Source: AP-15 sp963698995
GTDB lineage: Bacteria > Pseudomonadota > Alphaproteobacteria > ATCC43930 > CGMCC-115725
Direction: 5' to 3'
DNA length: 64,000 nucleotides
Assembly: GCA_963698995.1 (NCBI GenBank)
Contig: CAVOTD010000016.1
Span: 124,001 to 188,000 of the forward strand
Positions within the stretch are counted from its first letter, which is position 1; the number at the start of each line of letters is the position of its first letter. The position numbers and the translations under genes were made by a program. This document shows positions 33,095 to 42,118 of this stretch, in pieces. A model generated the notes under the pieces. That model was not told the origin of the DNA, did no database searches, and saw only the letters and a program-made list of their open reading frames with translations.

Positions 33095-35287
33095 ATTCTC
33101 CGGGGCGCTTGCTCGCTGCTGATCTGTCTCGCCGTGACGCTGTCGCCCGTCGCGCGCGCGGCCGAGCCGGCTTCCGCGCCGCAAGCTGCACCGGTCTCCG
33201 CCGACGAGCTCGAGCGACTCGTCCATACCTTGCAGGATGACGCAGCGCGGCGAAAACTCGTCGAGCAGCTGCGCGCATTGACCGCCGCACAACGCGGCGC
33301 AGCGAACGAGGAGAAGCCCGCGGGGGCGGCGCTCTTCGATCGACTGTCAAAGCAGGTCGACGACTTATCGGGTGAACTTATGGCCGGGGCCGCCATTGTC
33401 GTCGATGCACCGCGGCTTTTTGGTTGGGCGCGCGCGCAAATCTCCGATCCCGTCGCGCGTCACTTGTGGGCCGAAGCCGCCCTCGCCTTCGTGTTGATCT
33501 TTGGCTGCTCGATTGTTGCCGAGTGGATTCTGCGCTCGATCATGGCGCGCCTCGTGCCACGCCTGCCGAGCAGGCGCAGTGACACCCGGCTGGTCCGCGC
33601 CGCTTTCGCGATCTTCGGCCTCCTTCTCGGCCTGTTGCCGATCTTGCTATTCGCCGCGGTCGCCTACGCCGGCCTGTCGATCGCGCTCGACCCCTACACG
33701 CGCACCCGAACCACCCTGACGGTCCTGGTCAGCGCGACCGTTGAGGCGCGACTCCTCCTTTGCGTGGTTCGCTCTCTGCTGCTGCCCGCCGATACCGGCA
33801 CGGTATTTCTGCCGATCACCGGGGAGACTCGAAATTACCTCTTCATCTGGGTCAGGCGGTTCACATTCTGGGCGATTTTCGGTTACGCGGTGCCTCAAGC
33901 CGCCTGGTGGCTCGGCGTTCCCGGGGCGCTTTATGCGCTGATGCTAAAGGCGGCGGGATTTGTGCTAGCCGTCCTGGCCATCATCTTTGTGCTGCAAAAC
34001 CGCGCATCGATCGCCGCCTGGATTGCCGGGGCGCCGTCCGGCGGCTCGGGTTGGGGCCGCGTTCGCCGCACCCTTGGAGAGACCTGGCATCTCTTCGCCA
34101 TCCTCTACATTATCGCGGCTTACCTAATCTACGCGCTGCATATCGAAGGCGGGTCCGCCTATGTGCTGCGCGCCACCGTGCTGAGCCTCGTTATCATCGT
34201 CGCCGCGCGGCTTTTCGTTGGCTTTGTCCAGAAGTTGAGCGCGCGCGGCTTTGCCGTCAAACCGGAACTGAAGGCACAGTTCCCGACCCTCGAGCAGCGC
34301 GTCAACCGCTATATCCCGATTTTGACTGGGTTGAGCGCCGGCATCCTCTACATCCTCGCCGCTCTAGCCGTGCTGCAGGCGTGGAATATCGCCGCCTTCG
34401 CTTGGTTCGCCTCAGATCTCGGTCGGCGAATGACCGGGAGCGCGCTGTCGATCGCCCTGGTGCTGATCATCGCCCTTGCGCTGTGGGAGATCTCCGCCAG
34501 TGCGATCGAGCGGCGCCTTAGCGCAATCGACGCGAGCGATGTGCCGCGCCGGACCCGCATACGCACGTTGTTGCCACTCTTGCAAACGGCTTTGCTGTGC
34601 CTGATCACCGTCCTGACCTCGTTGATCATCCTGTCGCATGTCGGTATCAATATCGCCCCACTACTCGCCGGCGCCGGGGTCGTCGGGCTGGCGATCGGGT
34701 TTGGCAGCCAAGCCCTCGTCAAGGACATCATCACCGGCCTTTTCATTCTGCTCGAGGATCAGATCGCGGTCGGTGACATCGTCGATGTCGGCAAAGACCA
34801 TAAGGGCGTCGTGGAGGCGATCACCGTTCGCACGATCCGGATGCGCGATTTGTCCGGCACGGTGCATACGGTTCCTTTCAGCGAGGTAACGAGCGTCAAG
34901 AACCTGACCAAGGACTTCTCGTACGCCATCGCCAGGGTTGCGATCTCCTACAGCGAAGACATCGACCGCGTCGTCGAGATATTGCGGCGGGCCGGCGAGC
35001 AGCTGAGCGAGGACGAGGCGCTGCAACCGCTGATTTTAACCCCGTTCGAATATATGGGGGTCGACGCTCTCGACGAGGCTTCGGTTGTTTTGCTGGGGCG
35101 CATCCGCACCCTTCCGGGCAAACAATTGGTCGTCAGCCGCGCCTTCAACCGTGTAATCAAGATTGCCTTCGACAAGCACGGAGTTACCTCGCGCAACCCG
35201 ACGCCGATGTTGATGGTATCCGCCTCGGCCGCGTCGGACGATAGCGGTGGGTCAAGCGATGCGTCGCCGCAGCGTCGACGCGCCTGA
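33086..35287 (+). CDS. large MscS-family mechanosensitive ion channel
   Basis: About 733 residues from GTG 33086. A signal peptide (LLICLAVTLSPVARA) is followed by a periplasmic helical region and about ten membrane segments. The MscS core is near the end: GINIAPLLAGAGVVGLAIGF (pore helix), GSQALVKDIITGLFILLEDQ and VGDIVDVGKDHKGVVEAITV. Such large YbiO/YbdG-like channels release solutes on hypo-osmotic shock. The frame is open back to a TTG at 32951, but that upstream part encodes only the GC-rich repeat, so the GTG at the signal peptide is preferred. Confidence 0.86.
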   Translation: MRGILRGACSLLICLAVTLSPVARAAEPASAPQAAPVSADELERLVHTLQDDAARRKLVEQLRALTAAQRGAANEEKPAGAALFDRLSKQVDDLSGELMAGAAIVVDAPRLFGWARAQISDPVARHLWAEAALAFVLIFGCSIVAEWILRSIMARLVPRLPSRRSDTRLVRAAFAIFGLLLGLLPILLFAAVAYAGLSIALDPYTRTRTTLTVLVSATVEARLLLCVVRSLLLPADTGTVFLPITGETRNYLFIWVRRFTFWAIFGYAVPQAAWWLGVPGALYALMLKAAGFVLAVLAIIFVLQNRASIAAWIAGAPSGGSGWGRVRRTLGETWHLFAILYIIAAYLIYALHIEGGSAYVLRATVLSLVIIVAARLFVGFVQKLSARGFAVKPELKAQFPTLEQRVNRYIPILTGLSAGILYILAALAVLQAWNIAAFAWFASDLGRRMTGSALSIALVLIIALALWEISASAIERRLSAIDASDVPRRTRIRTLLPLLQTALLCLITVLTSLIILSHVGINIAPLLAGAGVVGLAIGFGSQALVKDIITGLFILLEDQIAVGDIVDVGKDHKGVVEAITVRTIRMRDLSGTVHTVPFSEVTSVKNLTKDFSYAIARVAISYSEDIDRVVEILRRAGEQLSEDEALQPLILTPFEYMGVDALDEASVVLLGRIRTLPGKQLVVSRAFNRVIKIAFDKHGVTSRNPTPMLMVSASAASDDSGGSSDASPQRRRA

Positions 35288-35293
35288 GAGTTT

Positions 35294-35896
35294 TTAATCA
35301 AGCCCGTCGCGGTTCAGCGCCTTTATCGCCTCGACATCGGCACAGGCGAGCACCGCTTCGGCCACCCGACGGCTGAAGCCAGCCCGGGCGAAGGCCGCGA
35401 GCTCGCGCATATGGTCCGCCGCAGCTCGCCGAAACGGCCCGAGCCGGCGCCGCCTGGCGAAGGCGCAGGCGGCAGCGAGATCGGGATCCGGGGCGGTTTC
35501 GCGGAGGTTCGATACGGCATCGGCGACGTCTTCCGGCGTCACACCCTTGGCCGCCAGTCGCGCCCGAATGGCGCGCACTGATTTACCGCGGCGATGCAGC
35601 GACTGCACCCGTCCGGCGGCATAGGCGGCATCGTCGAGCAGCCCCGATTGTCGGTAGCGCGCGACCAGCCCCTCGATCAGCGCTGCCGCAGTCGGCGCGG
35701 CCGCAGGAAAATTGCGCCGGACCCGCCGCATCAGCACCCGCCGCAAATTCTCCGCCGAACTGGCATAACGCCCGAGATAGCCGAGCGCCCAACGCTCGAG
35801 AAGTTCGGCGTCGATCTCGCCGCCATCCACCTTTGTCGCCCCATCGGAGGTTCCCAATCGGCTATGGTCTCCCTCGTTCGCCGATGTCAACCGCAA
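35294..35896 (-). CDS. recX: regulatory protein RecX
   Basis: A 200-residue protein that modulates RecA filaments. Three-helix repeats are seen: LLERWALGYLGRYASSAENL, LVARYRQSGLLDDAAYAAG and SVRAIRARLAAKGVTPEDV. The first 30 residues are not typical; a GTG at 35831 would remove them and separate this gene from the divergent MFS gene, whose start it otherwise overlaps by 13 bases. recA is not in the window. Confidence 0.82.
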   Translation of the reverse strand: MRLTSANEGDHSRLGTSDGATKVDGGEIDAELLERWALGYLGRYASSAENLRRVLMRRVRRNFPAAAPTAAALIEGLVARYRQSGLLDDAAYAAGRVQSLHRRGKSVRAIRARLAAKGVTPEDVADAVSNLRETAPDPDLAAACAFARRRRLGPFRRAAADHMRELAAFARAGFSRRVAEAVLACADVEAIKALNRDGLD

Positions 35897-37366
35897 GCGG
35901 CGAGAGGCCGCAACAAGTCGACGCTTCCAGGTCGAAACAGACGAGCCCGTCCCGTGGCGCGAACAGCCGGCCGCGGCTCAGAATACTGATCCCGCTCGTC
36001 ATCGGCTGCGCCTTCTTCATGGAGGGGCTAGATTTCGACGATGATCGCGGTCGCGATCCCAGATATGGCCAAAAGCCTTGGCGAAAGCCCGCTGAGGCTC
36101 AATCTGGTAATCACGACATACCTGCTCAGCCTCGCGGTTTTCATCCCGGTCAGCGGTTGGATTGCCGACCGCCTTGGGGCGCGCGCCGTGTTTTGCGCCG
36201 CGATCGCGATCTTTGCCGCGGGGTCCGCCCTGTGCGGATTGTCATCGAGCCTGTCGATGATGCTCGTCATGCGCGTGCTGCAGGGTTTTGGCGGCGCCAT
36301 GATGACGCCGGTCGGCCGCCTGGTACTGCTGCGCAGCTTCCCCCGCTCGGATCTCGTCTCGGCAATGAACTGGATGACGATCCCGGCGATGATCGGACCG
36401 ACCGTCGGGCCGATCGTCGGCGGGTTCCTGACGACCTATCTCTCGTGGCGCGCGATTTTCTATCTTAACTTGCCGATCGGCGTCACCGGCATGGCGCTGG
36501 CGCTCTGGCTGATCGAGGATTTCCGCGCTCCGGCGCCGACGCGGTTCGATCTGCGCGGGTTTTTTATCGCCGGCCTCGGCCTTGCGCTGCTCGAAATCGC
36601 CATCGAGAATGTCGGCCGTCCGATGCTTCCGGGACCGCTCGGAACCGGATTCTTTATCGCCGCATTCGGCATCTTGCTCCTCTATGGCTGGCATGTGCGG
36701 CGGTGCCCGGATCCGATCCTCGATCTCCGCCTGCTGCGCATCCGGACATTCCGCATCGGCACGGTCACCGGCAGCCTTTGCCGGATGGGTCTCGATGCCG
36801 TGCCGTTTCTTTTGCCGCTGCTATTCCAAGTCGGGTTCGGGCTCAGCCCGCTGCAATCGGGTCTCTTGTCCTTCTCGTCGAGCCTAGGCGCAATGTTGGT
36901 GCGGACGCTTTCCGGCGCCTTTCTGAGGGTTTTCGGCTTTCGCCGGCTGCTTGCCGGGAATGCTTGCCTGGCCGCTGCGGTAACCGCGGGCTGCGGGCTG
37001 TTGCGCCCTGACACCCCGGTTTGGCTGATCGTGGCATTCGTCCTGCTGTCGGGATGCGTGCGCAGCATCCAGTATCTCGGCCTCAACACGATCAGCTATG
37101 CCGACGTGCCGGCGTCGGTCTTGAGCAAGAGCACAAGCGTCGGCGGTGTCGCCCAACAACTGGCCAGAGGCTTTGGGATAGCGGTCGGGGCAACGCTGCT
37201 CGCGCTGATCGCCGGGCCTCGGATGCTGACGATCGGCGATTTCCGCCTCGCCTTCTTTCTGATCGCGTTGCTGCCACTGCTCTCCGCCCTTGGCTTCCTG
37301 CGTCTTTCCCCGGTCGATGGCGCCGAAGTCAGCCGCCACGGACAGGCGCGGCGCCGCTCGGCGTAA
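35884..37366 (+). CDS. DHA2-type MFS drug-efflux pump (EmrB/QacA-like; one apparent frameshift)
   Basis: About 493 residues once one T is removed from the run at 36033-36035, which converts GLDFDDD into GLDSTMIAVAIPDM. That sequence is the family's first helix. It has the 14-helix layout, motif A GWIADRLGARAVF and motif C MIGPTVGPIVGGFL. Proton-driven export of toxic compounds is inferred. The beginning (residues 1-37) is polar and may be shorter. A soluble EmrA-like partner is not present nearby. Confidence 0.82.
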
Positions 37367-37438
37367 GGCAAGACGAATGGCCCGCCGGCCATCGCTACTC
37401 TACGTTGACAGCTCGAGTGTTGCGCCCCACTCTGCGCC

Positions 37439-37657
37439 ATGCGTCATCAAACCTTAGCCCTGGCTATAGTGGGTTTGTTTCTCGTTGGCTGCGCCGGCCC
37501 TCCGACCGTGAGGTCCGGGCAGGCGCTGCAGCGGCCGAGACAGGACTGCGCCGCGTGCATCGAAGAGAATCCCGGTGACGTTTCCGTGTGCCAGGCGATC
37601 TGCCACGAGCGCGAAGGGGATACTGCCGGCCCTTGGGCGGGCTCGGTACTGCGCTAG
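37439..37657 (+). CDS. small lipoprotein, unknown function
   Basis: A 72-residue product with a clear lipobox FLVGC (Cys 18) after a short hydrophobic stretch. The mature peptide is about 54 residues and has four more cysteines (CAAC, VCQAIC). It could hold one or two disulfides. No partner gene is evident and no family is recognised. Confidence 0.6.
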   Translation: MRHQTLALAIVGLFLVGCAGPPTVRSGQALQRPRQDCAACIEENPGDVSVCQAICHEREGDTAGPWAGSVLR

Positions 37658-37735
37658 CTGCCGATCGTGGCGATTTGAGTCGAAATTCCGGGCGGAAGAA
37701 GCCCCGATTGATCAAAGGTCGCGGCCCGGCGTGAA

Positions 37736-37764
37736 TTGACAGGGACTGCCGCGCTCACCATACT
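37736..37764 (+). promoter_or_regulatory. sigma-70-type promoter, likely for argD-argF
   Basis: TTGACA at 37736-37741 and CATACT at 37759-37764 are separated by 17 bases. The -35 box is a perfect consensus and the -10 matches four of six. It lies about 160 bases before the argD start in an otherwise empty gap, facing the operon. Confidence 0.55.
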
Positions 37765-37922
37765 CGGTCGCTTTCCTGCTCGGAGAGTGCCGATGAAGGG
37801 GAATTCCGGCGGAGCGAGCCGGTGCTGGATAAGCCGCCGAGGGATCGCGCCGGCCGGGGGCCGACGACGACGATAACGAGCGCCGTCACCAGTTCCCGAA
37901 TTCATCGCGCAGGAGAGTTTCC

Positions 37923-39095
37923 GTGATATCAGCCGTAATGCCGACTTATGGTCGGTGGGATGTTGCCGTCGATCGGGGCGAGGGCCCCTACCTTTATGCG
38001 AGCGACGGCCGCAAATTTCTCGATTTTACCAGCGGCATTGCCGTGACGGGCCTCGGACACTGTCACCCGCATGTCGTTGCCGCGCTCTCGGAGCAGACAA
38101 AACGGTTGTGGCATACCTCGAACCTATTCCGCATTCCGGGACAGGAGAGGCTGGCGCAGCGCCTGGTCGAGAACACCTTCGCGGACACCGTGTTCTTCGG
38201 CAATTCCGGTGCCGAGGCTTGTGAGCTGGCGATCAAGATTGCGCGCAAATACCAGTCCGAGACCGGGCATCCCGAGCGCTATCGCGTTATCGGCTGCCAC
38301 GGCTCGTTCCACGGCCGTACCTTTGCAACCTTGGCCGCCGCGGGCAACGAAGCGTACCTCAAGGGTTTCGGACCCGCGATGGAGGGCTTCGACCACGTCG
38401 CGTTCGGCAACTTGAACGAGATGCGCGCTGCGGTCGGCAAGGAAACCGCGGCGATCATGGTCGAGCCTATCCAGGGCGAAGGCGGCGTGCGGGCCCCTCC
38501 GGACAACTACCTGCGCGGCCTGCGAGACATCGCCGACGAGTACGGGCTGCTTCTCGTCTATGACGAGGTGCAGTGTGGAATGGGCCGCACCGGCAAGCTG
38601 TTCGCCCATGAATGGGAGGGTGTTCCGCCCGATATCATGGCGATTGCCAAAGCGCTCGGAAACGGCTTCCCGGTCGGCGCCTGTCTCGCGACCGAGCGCG
38701 CAGCGGTCGGGATGGTGGCAGGTACCCACGGGTCGACTTTTGGCGGCAATCCTTTGGCGATGGCGGCCGGCAACGCCGTTCTCGACACGATGCTCGAACC
38801 CGGTTTCTTCGCACGGGTTGAGGCAACGGCCGAGCTGCTCCGCGGGCGGCTCGAAAACCTGGTCCGTTCTTATCCCAAGCTGTTTGCCGAACTGCGCGGC
38901 TCGGGTCTGCTGCTCGGCATCCGCTGCGTCGTGCCGGCTGCTGAATTCGTCACCAAGCTGCGTCAGAACGGGCTGTTGTGCCTGACGGCGGGCGAGAACG
39001 TGCTGCGCATTCTGCCGCCGCTGATCGTGGGCGAGCGCGAGATCGACGAGGCGCTCGACGTCATGCACCGGGTGGCCCGGGAATGGCCGGCGTGA
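37923..39095 (+). CDS. argD: acetylornithine/succinyldiaminopimelate aminotransferase
   Basis: PLP enzyme of 390 residues for arginine synthesis, often also acting in the lysine pathway. Key blocks are FTSGIAVTGLGHCHPHV, FFGNSGAEACELAIKIAR, VEPIQGEGGVR, LLVYDEVQCGMGRTGK and the PLP lysine in IAKALGNGFPVGACL. The GTG start at 37923 has an AGGAGA ribosome site. It overlaps argF by 13 bases, so the two are co-translated. Confidence 0.95.
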   Translation: MISAVMPTYGRWDVAVDRGEGPYLYASDGRKFLDFTSGIAVTGLGHCHPHVVAALSEQTKRLWHTSNLFRIPGQERLAQRLVENTFADTVFFGNSGAEACELAIKIARKYQSETGHPERYRVIGCHGSFHGRTFATLAAAGNEAYLKGFGPAMEGFDHVAFGNLNEMRAAVGKETAAIMVEPIQGEGGVRAPPDNYLRGLRDIADEYGLLLVYDEVQCGMGRTGKLFAHEWEGVPPDIMAIAKALGNGFPVGACLATERAAVGMVAGTHGSTFGGNPLAMAAGNAVLDTMLEPGFFARVEATAELLRGRLENLVRSYPKLFAELRGSGLLLGIRCVVPAAEFVTKLRQNGLLCLTAGENVLRILPPLIVGEREIDEALDVMHRVAREWPA

Positions 39096-40042
39096 GAAGC
39101 GTTGTGCGCGAAATCGCGTCGATCGACGGGCGGCATGCAGCGCCCGATCTGCCGCGCCACTTCCTCGATATCGATCAGTTCGACACGGCCGAGCTGCGCC
39201 GCATGCTGGACACGGGTTTCGCCTACAAGAACGGTCGGCGCGACCGACCGCTCGCCGGCAAGACCCTGGCAATGATTTTCGAAAAGCCGTCGACCCGAAC
39301 CCGAGTGTCGTTCGAGCTTGCAATGCGCCAGCTCGGCGGGGATACGATCCTCCTCAACACCGCCGACAGCCAGCTCGGCCGCGGCGAGACCGTGGCTGAC
39401 ACGGCGCGCGTGCTGTCGCGCTATGTCGATGCGATCATGATCCGCACCAACCAGCCGCGCAAACTGGACGATCTGGCGCAGCACGCCAGCATTCCGGTGA
39501 TCAACGGGTTGACCGATACCTCGCATCCCTGCCAGATCATGGCCGACGTGATGACTTTGCAGGAAAAGAAGGGGTCGCTTGCCGGCAAGATCGTCGCCTG
39601 GAGCGGCGATGGCAACAATGTTTCCGCCAGTTGGGTCCATGCGGCGGTGCGCTTCGGTTTTACCCTGCGGCTGGCCTGCCCCGAGGGACTCAGTCCGCCG
39701 CGGCGGCTGTTCGATTGGGCGCGGCGCGAGGGCGGCCGGGTCCAATTGACGACGGAACCGCTGGAAGCGGTCGCCGGCGCCGATTGCGTGGTCACCGATA
39801 CCTGGATATCGATGGGTGTCGAGGCGAGTGTCAACCGTCACAACGTGCTCGCTCCCTACCGCGTCGACGAGCGCCTGATGGCGCACGCCAAACCCGATGC
39901 CATCTTTATGCATTGCCTGCCCGCGAAGCGCGGCGAGGAGGTGACGGCCGGGGTCATCGACGGTCCCCAATCGGTGATCTGGGACGAGGCGGAAAACCGG
40001 CTGCATGCCCAAAAGGGAATTCTCGTCTGGTGTCTCGGCTGA
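39083..40042 (+). CDS. argF: ornithine carbamoyltransferase
   Basis: Makes citrulline from ornithine and carbamoyl phosphate. It has 319 residues, with the carbamoyl-phosphate loop EKPSTRTRVSFE, the motif TDTSHPCQIMAD and the ornithine site MHCLPAKRGEEV near the end. ATG 39083 lies inside the end of argD; longer in-frame starts only re-read argD. Gene order argD-argF-hslO recurs in alphaproteobacteria. Confidence 0.96.
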   Translation: MAGVRSVVREIASIDGRHAAPDLPRHFLDIDQFDTAELRRMLDTGFAYKNGRRDRPLAGKTLAMIFEKPSTRTRVSFELAMRQLGGDTILLNTADSQLGRGETVADTARVLSRYVDAIMIRTNQPRKLDDLAQHASIPVINGLTDTSHPCQIMADVMTLQEKKGSLAGKIVAWSGDGNNVSASWVHAAVRFGFTLRLACPEGLSPPRRLFDWARREGGRVQLTTEPLEAVAGADCVVTDTWISMGVEASVNRHNVLAPYRVDERLMAHAKPDAIFMHCLPAKRGEEVTAGVIDGPQSVIWDEAENRLHAQKGILVWCLG

Positions 40043-40157
40043 GACGCTATGGTATGATGCCTGATACGCATCATTCCGGGGTCGAGCGCAGCCTGCGAGC
40101 CCACCATCCGGAGATATCGGCGGGGGAGACCTAGGGACGGGCCGGTGTCCGTAAAGC

Positions 40158-40183
40158 CCGGGGTGCCGTCCGCGGCACCCCGG
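40158..40183 (+). other. strong RNA hairpin between argF and hslO
   Basis: CCGGGGTGCC at 40158-40167 pairs with GGCACCCCGG at 40174-40183, with one extra G-C pair inside and a four-base loop. No T-run follows, so it is a poor intrinsic terminator. It ends two bases before an in-frame ATG (40185) that could start hslO, which would hide that start in folded RNA. Confidence 0.6.
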
Positions 40184-40241
40184 AATGGGTCAAACCAACG
40201 ACTATCCTTGCCAAGCCCTGAAAGGATCGGAGCGCGCGACC

Positions 40242-41168
40242 TTGACCTTGCCCACCTCAGCACCCGACGATCTGATTCAACCGTTCCGCATCGATCCTTT
40301 TGCGTTACGCGGCCGCCTCGTCCGGCTGGGTCCGGCTATCGACCGCATTCTGTCGCAGCATGATTATCCCGAGCCGGTGGCGAACTTGCTGGGCGAAGCC
40401 ATCACTTTGGCCGTGGTGCTCGCCGGGGCGCTCAAATACGACGGGATCTTCACGCTCCAGACCAAGGGCGACGGGCCCATTCGTATGATGGTCGCGGATG
40501 TTTCGACGACCGGCGCGTTGCGCGGTTACGCGCAATACGATGCGGCAAAGCTCGAGGCTGCGCTGGAACGCGCCCGCGCCTCCGCACCGTCGGTGCCGCT
40601 TCTGGTCGGCTCCGGCTACATCGCCTTCACCGTCGATCAAGGCGACGACACCGATCGCTATCAGGGCATCGTTGAGCTCGCCGGCTCGACCCTCGCCGAA
40701 TGCGCCCACCATTATTTCCGGCAATCCGAGCAGCTCCAGGCCGGGATCAAGCTGTCGGTCGGCCGGGCCGGGCCTGGGGGCAGCTGGCGCGCGGGCGGCC
40801 TGATGCTGCAGCGCGTGCCGCCGGAGGGCGGTTACGCCGTCATCGCAGATGATGTCGAAGATGGTTGGCGGCGGGCGATGGTGTTGATGAGCTCGGCGAC
40901 CGCCGAGGAGCTCGTCGACCCAGATCTGCCGCCGCACGGACTGTTGTTCCGGTTGTTCCACGAGGACGGCGTCAGGGTCTACGACACGCATTCGCTCGAA
41001 GCGCGCTGCCGCTGCTCGCGCGAGCGGATCGAAGGGATATTGCGCGCCTTCCCGCGGGACGAGCTCGAGGATATGCGCCAGGAAGGGGTCACGACGGTGA
41101 CCTGCGAGTTCTGCAACACGCGCTACGTCTTCGATCAGGCCGACCTCGACCGCCTCAGGCCCGGTTGA
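40242..41168 (+). CDS. hslO: redox-regulated chaperone Hsp33
   Basis: Holdase activated by oxidation and heat. From TTG 40242 the protein is 308 residues; GGAG lies nine bases before. An ATG at 40185 adds 19 residues but has no ribosome site and directly follows a strong hairpin. Family blocks are DYPEPVANLLGEAITLAVVL, TKGDGPIRMMVADV and the C-terminal zinc switch CRC (LEARCRCSRERI) plus CEFC (TVTCEFCNTRYVF). Confidence 0.93.
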   Translation: MTLPTSAPDDLIQPFRIDPFALRGRLVRLGPAIDRILSQHDYPEPVANLLGEAITLAVVLAGALKYDGIFTLQTKGDGPIRMMVADVSTTGALRGYAQYDAAKLEAALERARASAPSVPLLVGSGYIAFTVDQGDDTDRYQGIVELAGSTLAECAHHYFRQSEQLQAGIKLSVGRAGPGGSWRAGGLMLQRVPPEGGYAVIADDVEDGWRRAMVLMSSATAEELVDPDLPPHGLLFRLFHEDGVRVYDTHSLEARCRCSRERIEGILRAFPRDELEDMRQEGVTTVTCEFCNTRYVFDQADLDRLRPG

Positions 41169-41193
41169 GCTGCTCGTATCCGCAGGAGGATCA

Positions 41194-42030
41194 ATGAGCG
41201 CGAGTTACGACGCCGAGTGGCGCGCCCGTTTTGGCGATGACGGAAGCTTGGCTCCCGAGTTGGCCGATTTCCGATGGCTGCGGCAAGTCCTGATGCGGCG
41301 CACCCACCGCCGTTACACCGAGCGTCCGGTGCCCGAGGTGTTGCTGCGTCTGCTGCTCGGGGCCGCGTTCTCCGCTTCTTCGAAATCAGACTTCCAGCAA
41401 GCCACGGTCATTCAGGTGACCGACCGGCGCGGTCGCAACCGCCTCGCAGCCCTCGTGCCCGAGATGCCGTGGATCGGCAATGCGCCGGTATTCCTAGTGT
41501 TTTGTGGCGACGCCCGGCGCCTCGAGCAAATCGGCGAATTGCGCGGCCAGCAATACGAAAACGGCACGCTCGAAGGGTTCTTCAACGCCGCCATCGATAC
41601 GGCGCTGGTCATGCAGACCTTTATATTGGCGGCCGAAACCGCAGGTCTCGGGTGCTGTCCGATCAGCGTTATTCGCAACCATACCGCAGCGGTTGGCGAG
41701 ATCTTGGATCTGCCCGACAAGGTGTTCCCGGTGGCGGGGCTCTGTGTCGGCTATCCCGCCGCAGCCGGGCATATCAGCATGCGCCTGCCGCTCGGGGCGA
41801 CCGTGCATGTCGACCGTTACGAGGACCGCCAGCTCGGCGAGGCTGTCGAAGCCTACGATCGACGACGCGACGCGCGATATTCGGTGCCGCGCGACCAGCA
41901 GCGCTCGTCCGATGTGTTCGGATACGCCTCATTTTATGGTTGGTCGGAAGACAAGGCGCGGCAAGCGACGCAGCCTGAAGGACTGAGCTTCCCGGCCTAT
42001 TTGCGCGCGCGCGGCTTCACCCTGAAATAG
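41194..42030 (+). CDS. NAD(P)H-dependent nitroreductase family protein
   Basis: A 278-residue flavoprotein of the NfsA/nitroreductase type. It has RQVLMRRTHRRYTERPVPEV at the start, FNAAIDTALVMQTFILAAET near the FMN site and VAGLCVGYPAAAG. The C-terminal tail ends GFTLK. An AGGAGG ribosome site precedes ATG 41194. Probable substrates are quinones, nitro-compounds or free flavin. It follows hslO by 25 bases, which suggests a shared transcript for oxidative or electrophile stress. Confidence 0.85.
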   Translation: MSASYDAEWRARFGDDGSLAPELADFRWLRQVLMRRTHRRYTERPVPEVLLRLLLGAAFSASSKSDFQQATVIQVTDRRGRNRLAALVPEMPWIGNAPVFLVFCGDARRLEQIGELRGQQYENGTLEGFFNAAIDTALVMQTFILAAETAGLGCCPISVIRNHTAAVGEILDLPDKVFPVAGLCVGYPAAAGHISMRLPLGATVHVDRYEDRQLGEAVEAYDRRRDARYSVPRDQQRSSDVFGYASFYGWSEDKARQATQPEGLSFPAYLRARGFTLK

Positions 42031-42118
42031 CGCCTTCGAGGCTTACCCTGGAAGCCGGCGTGCCAGAGACTACATTTTCCGCGGCCGACCTCCCGTTCCC
42101 GCTGGCCCGAAAGCACAA

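Noticed and set aside
38124..39323. A 399-codon antisense frame over argD-argF
   Set aside because: argD and argF are certain; the antisense product is a composition artefact.
40158..40183. Intrinsic terminator of argF
   Set aside because: The stem is strong but no T-run follows; it is reported only as a hairpin.
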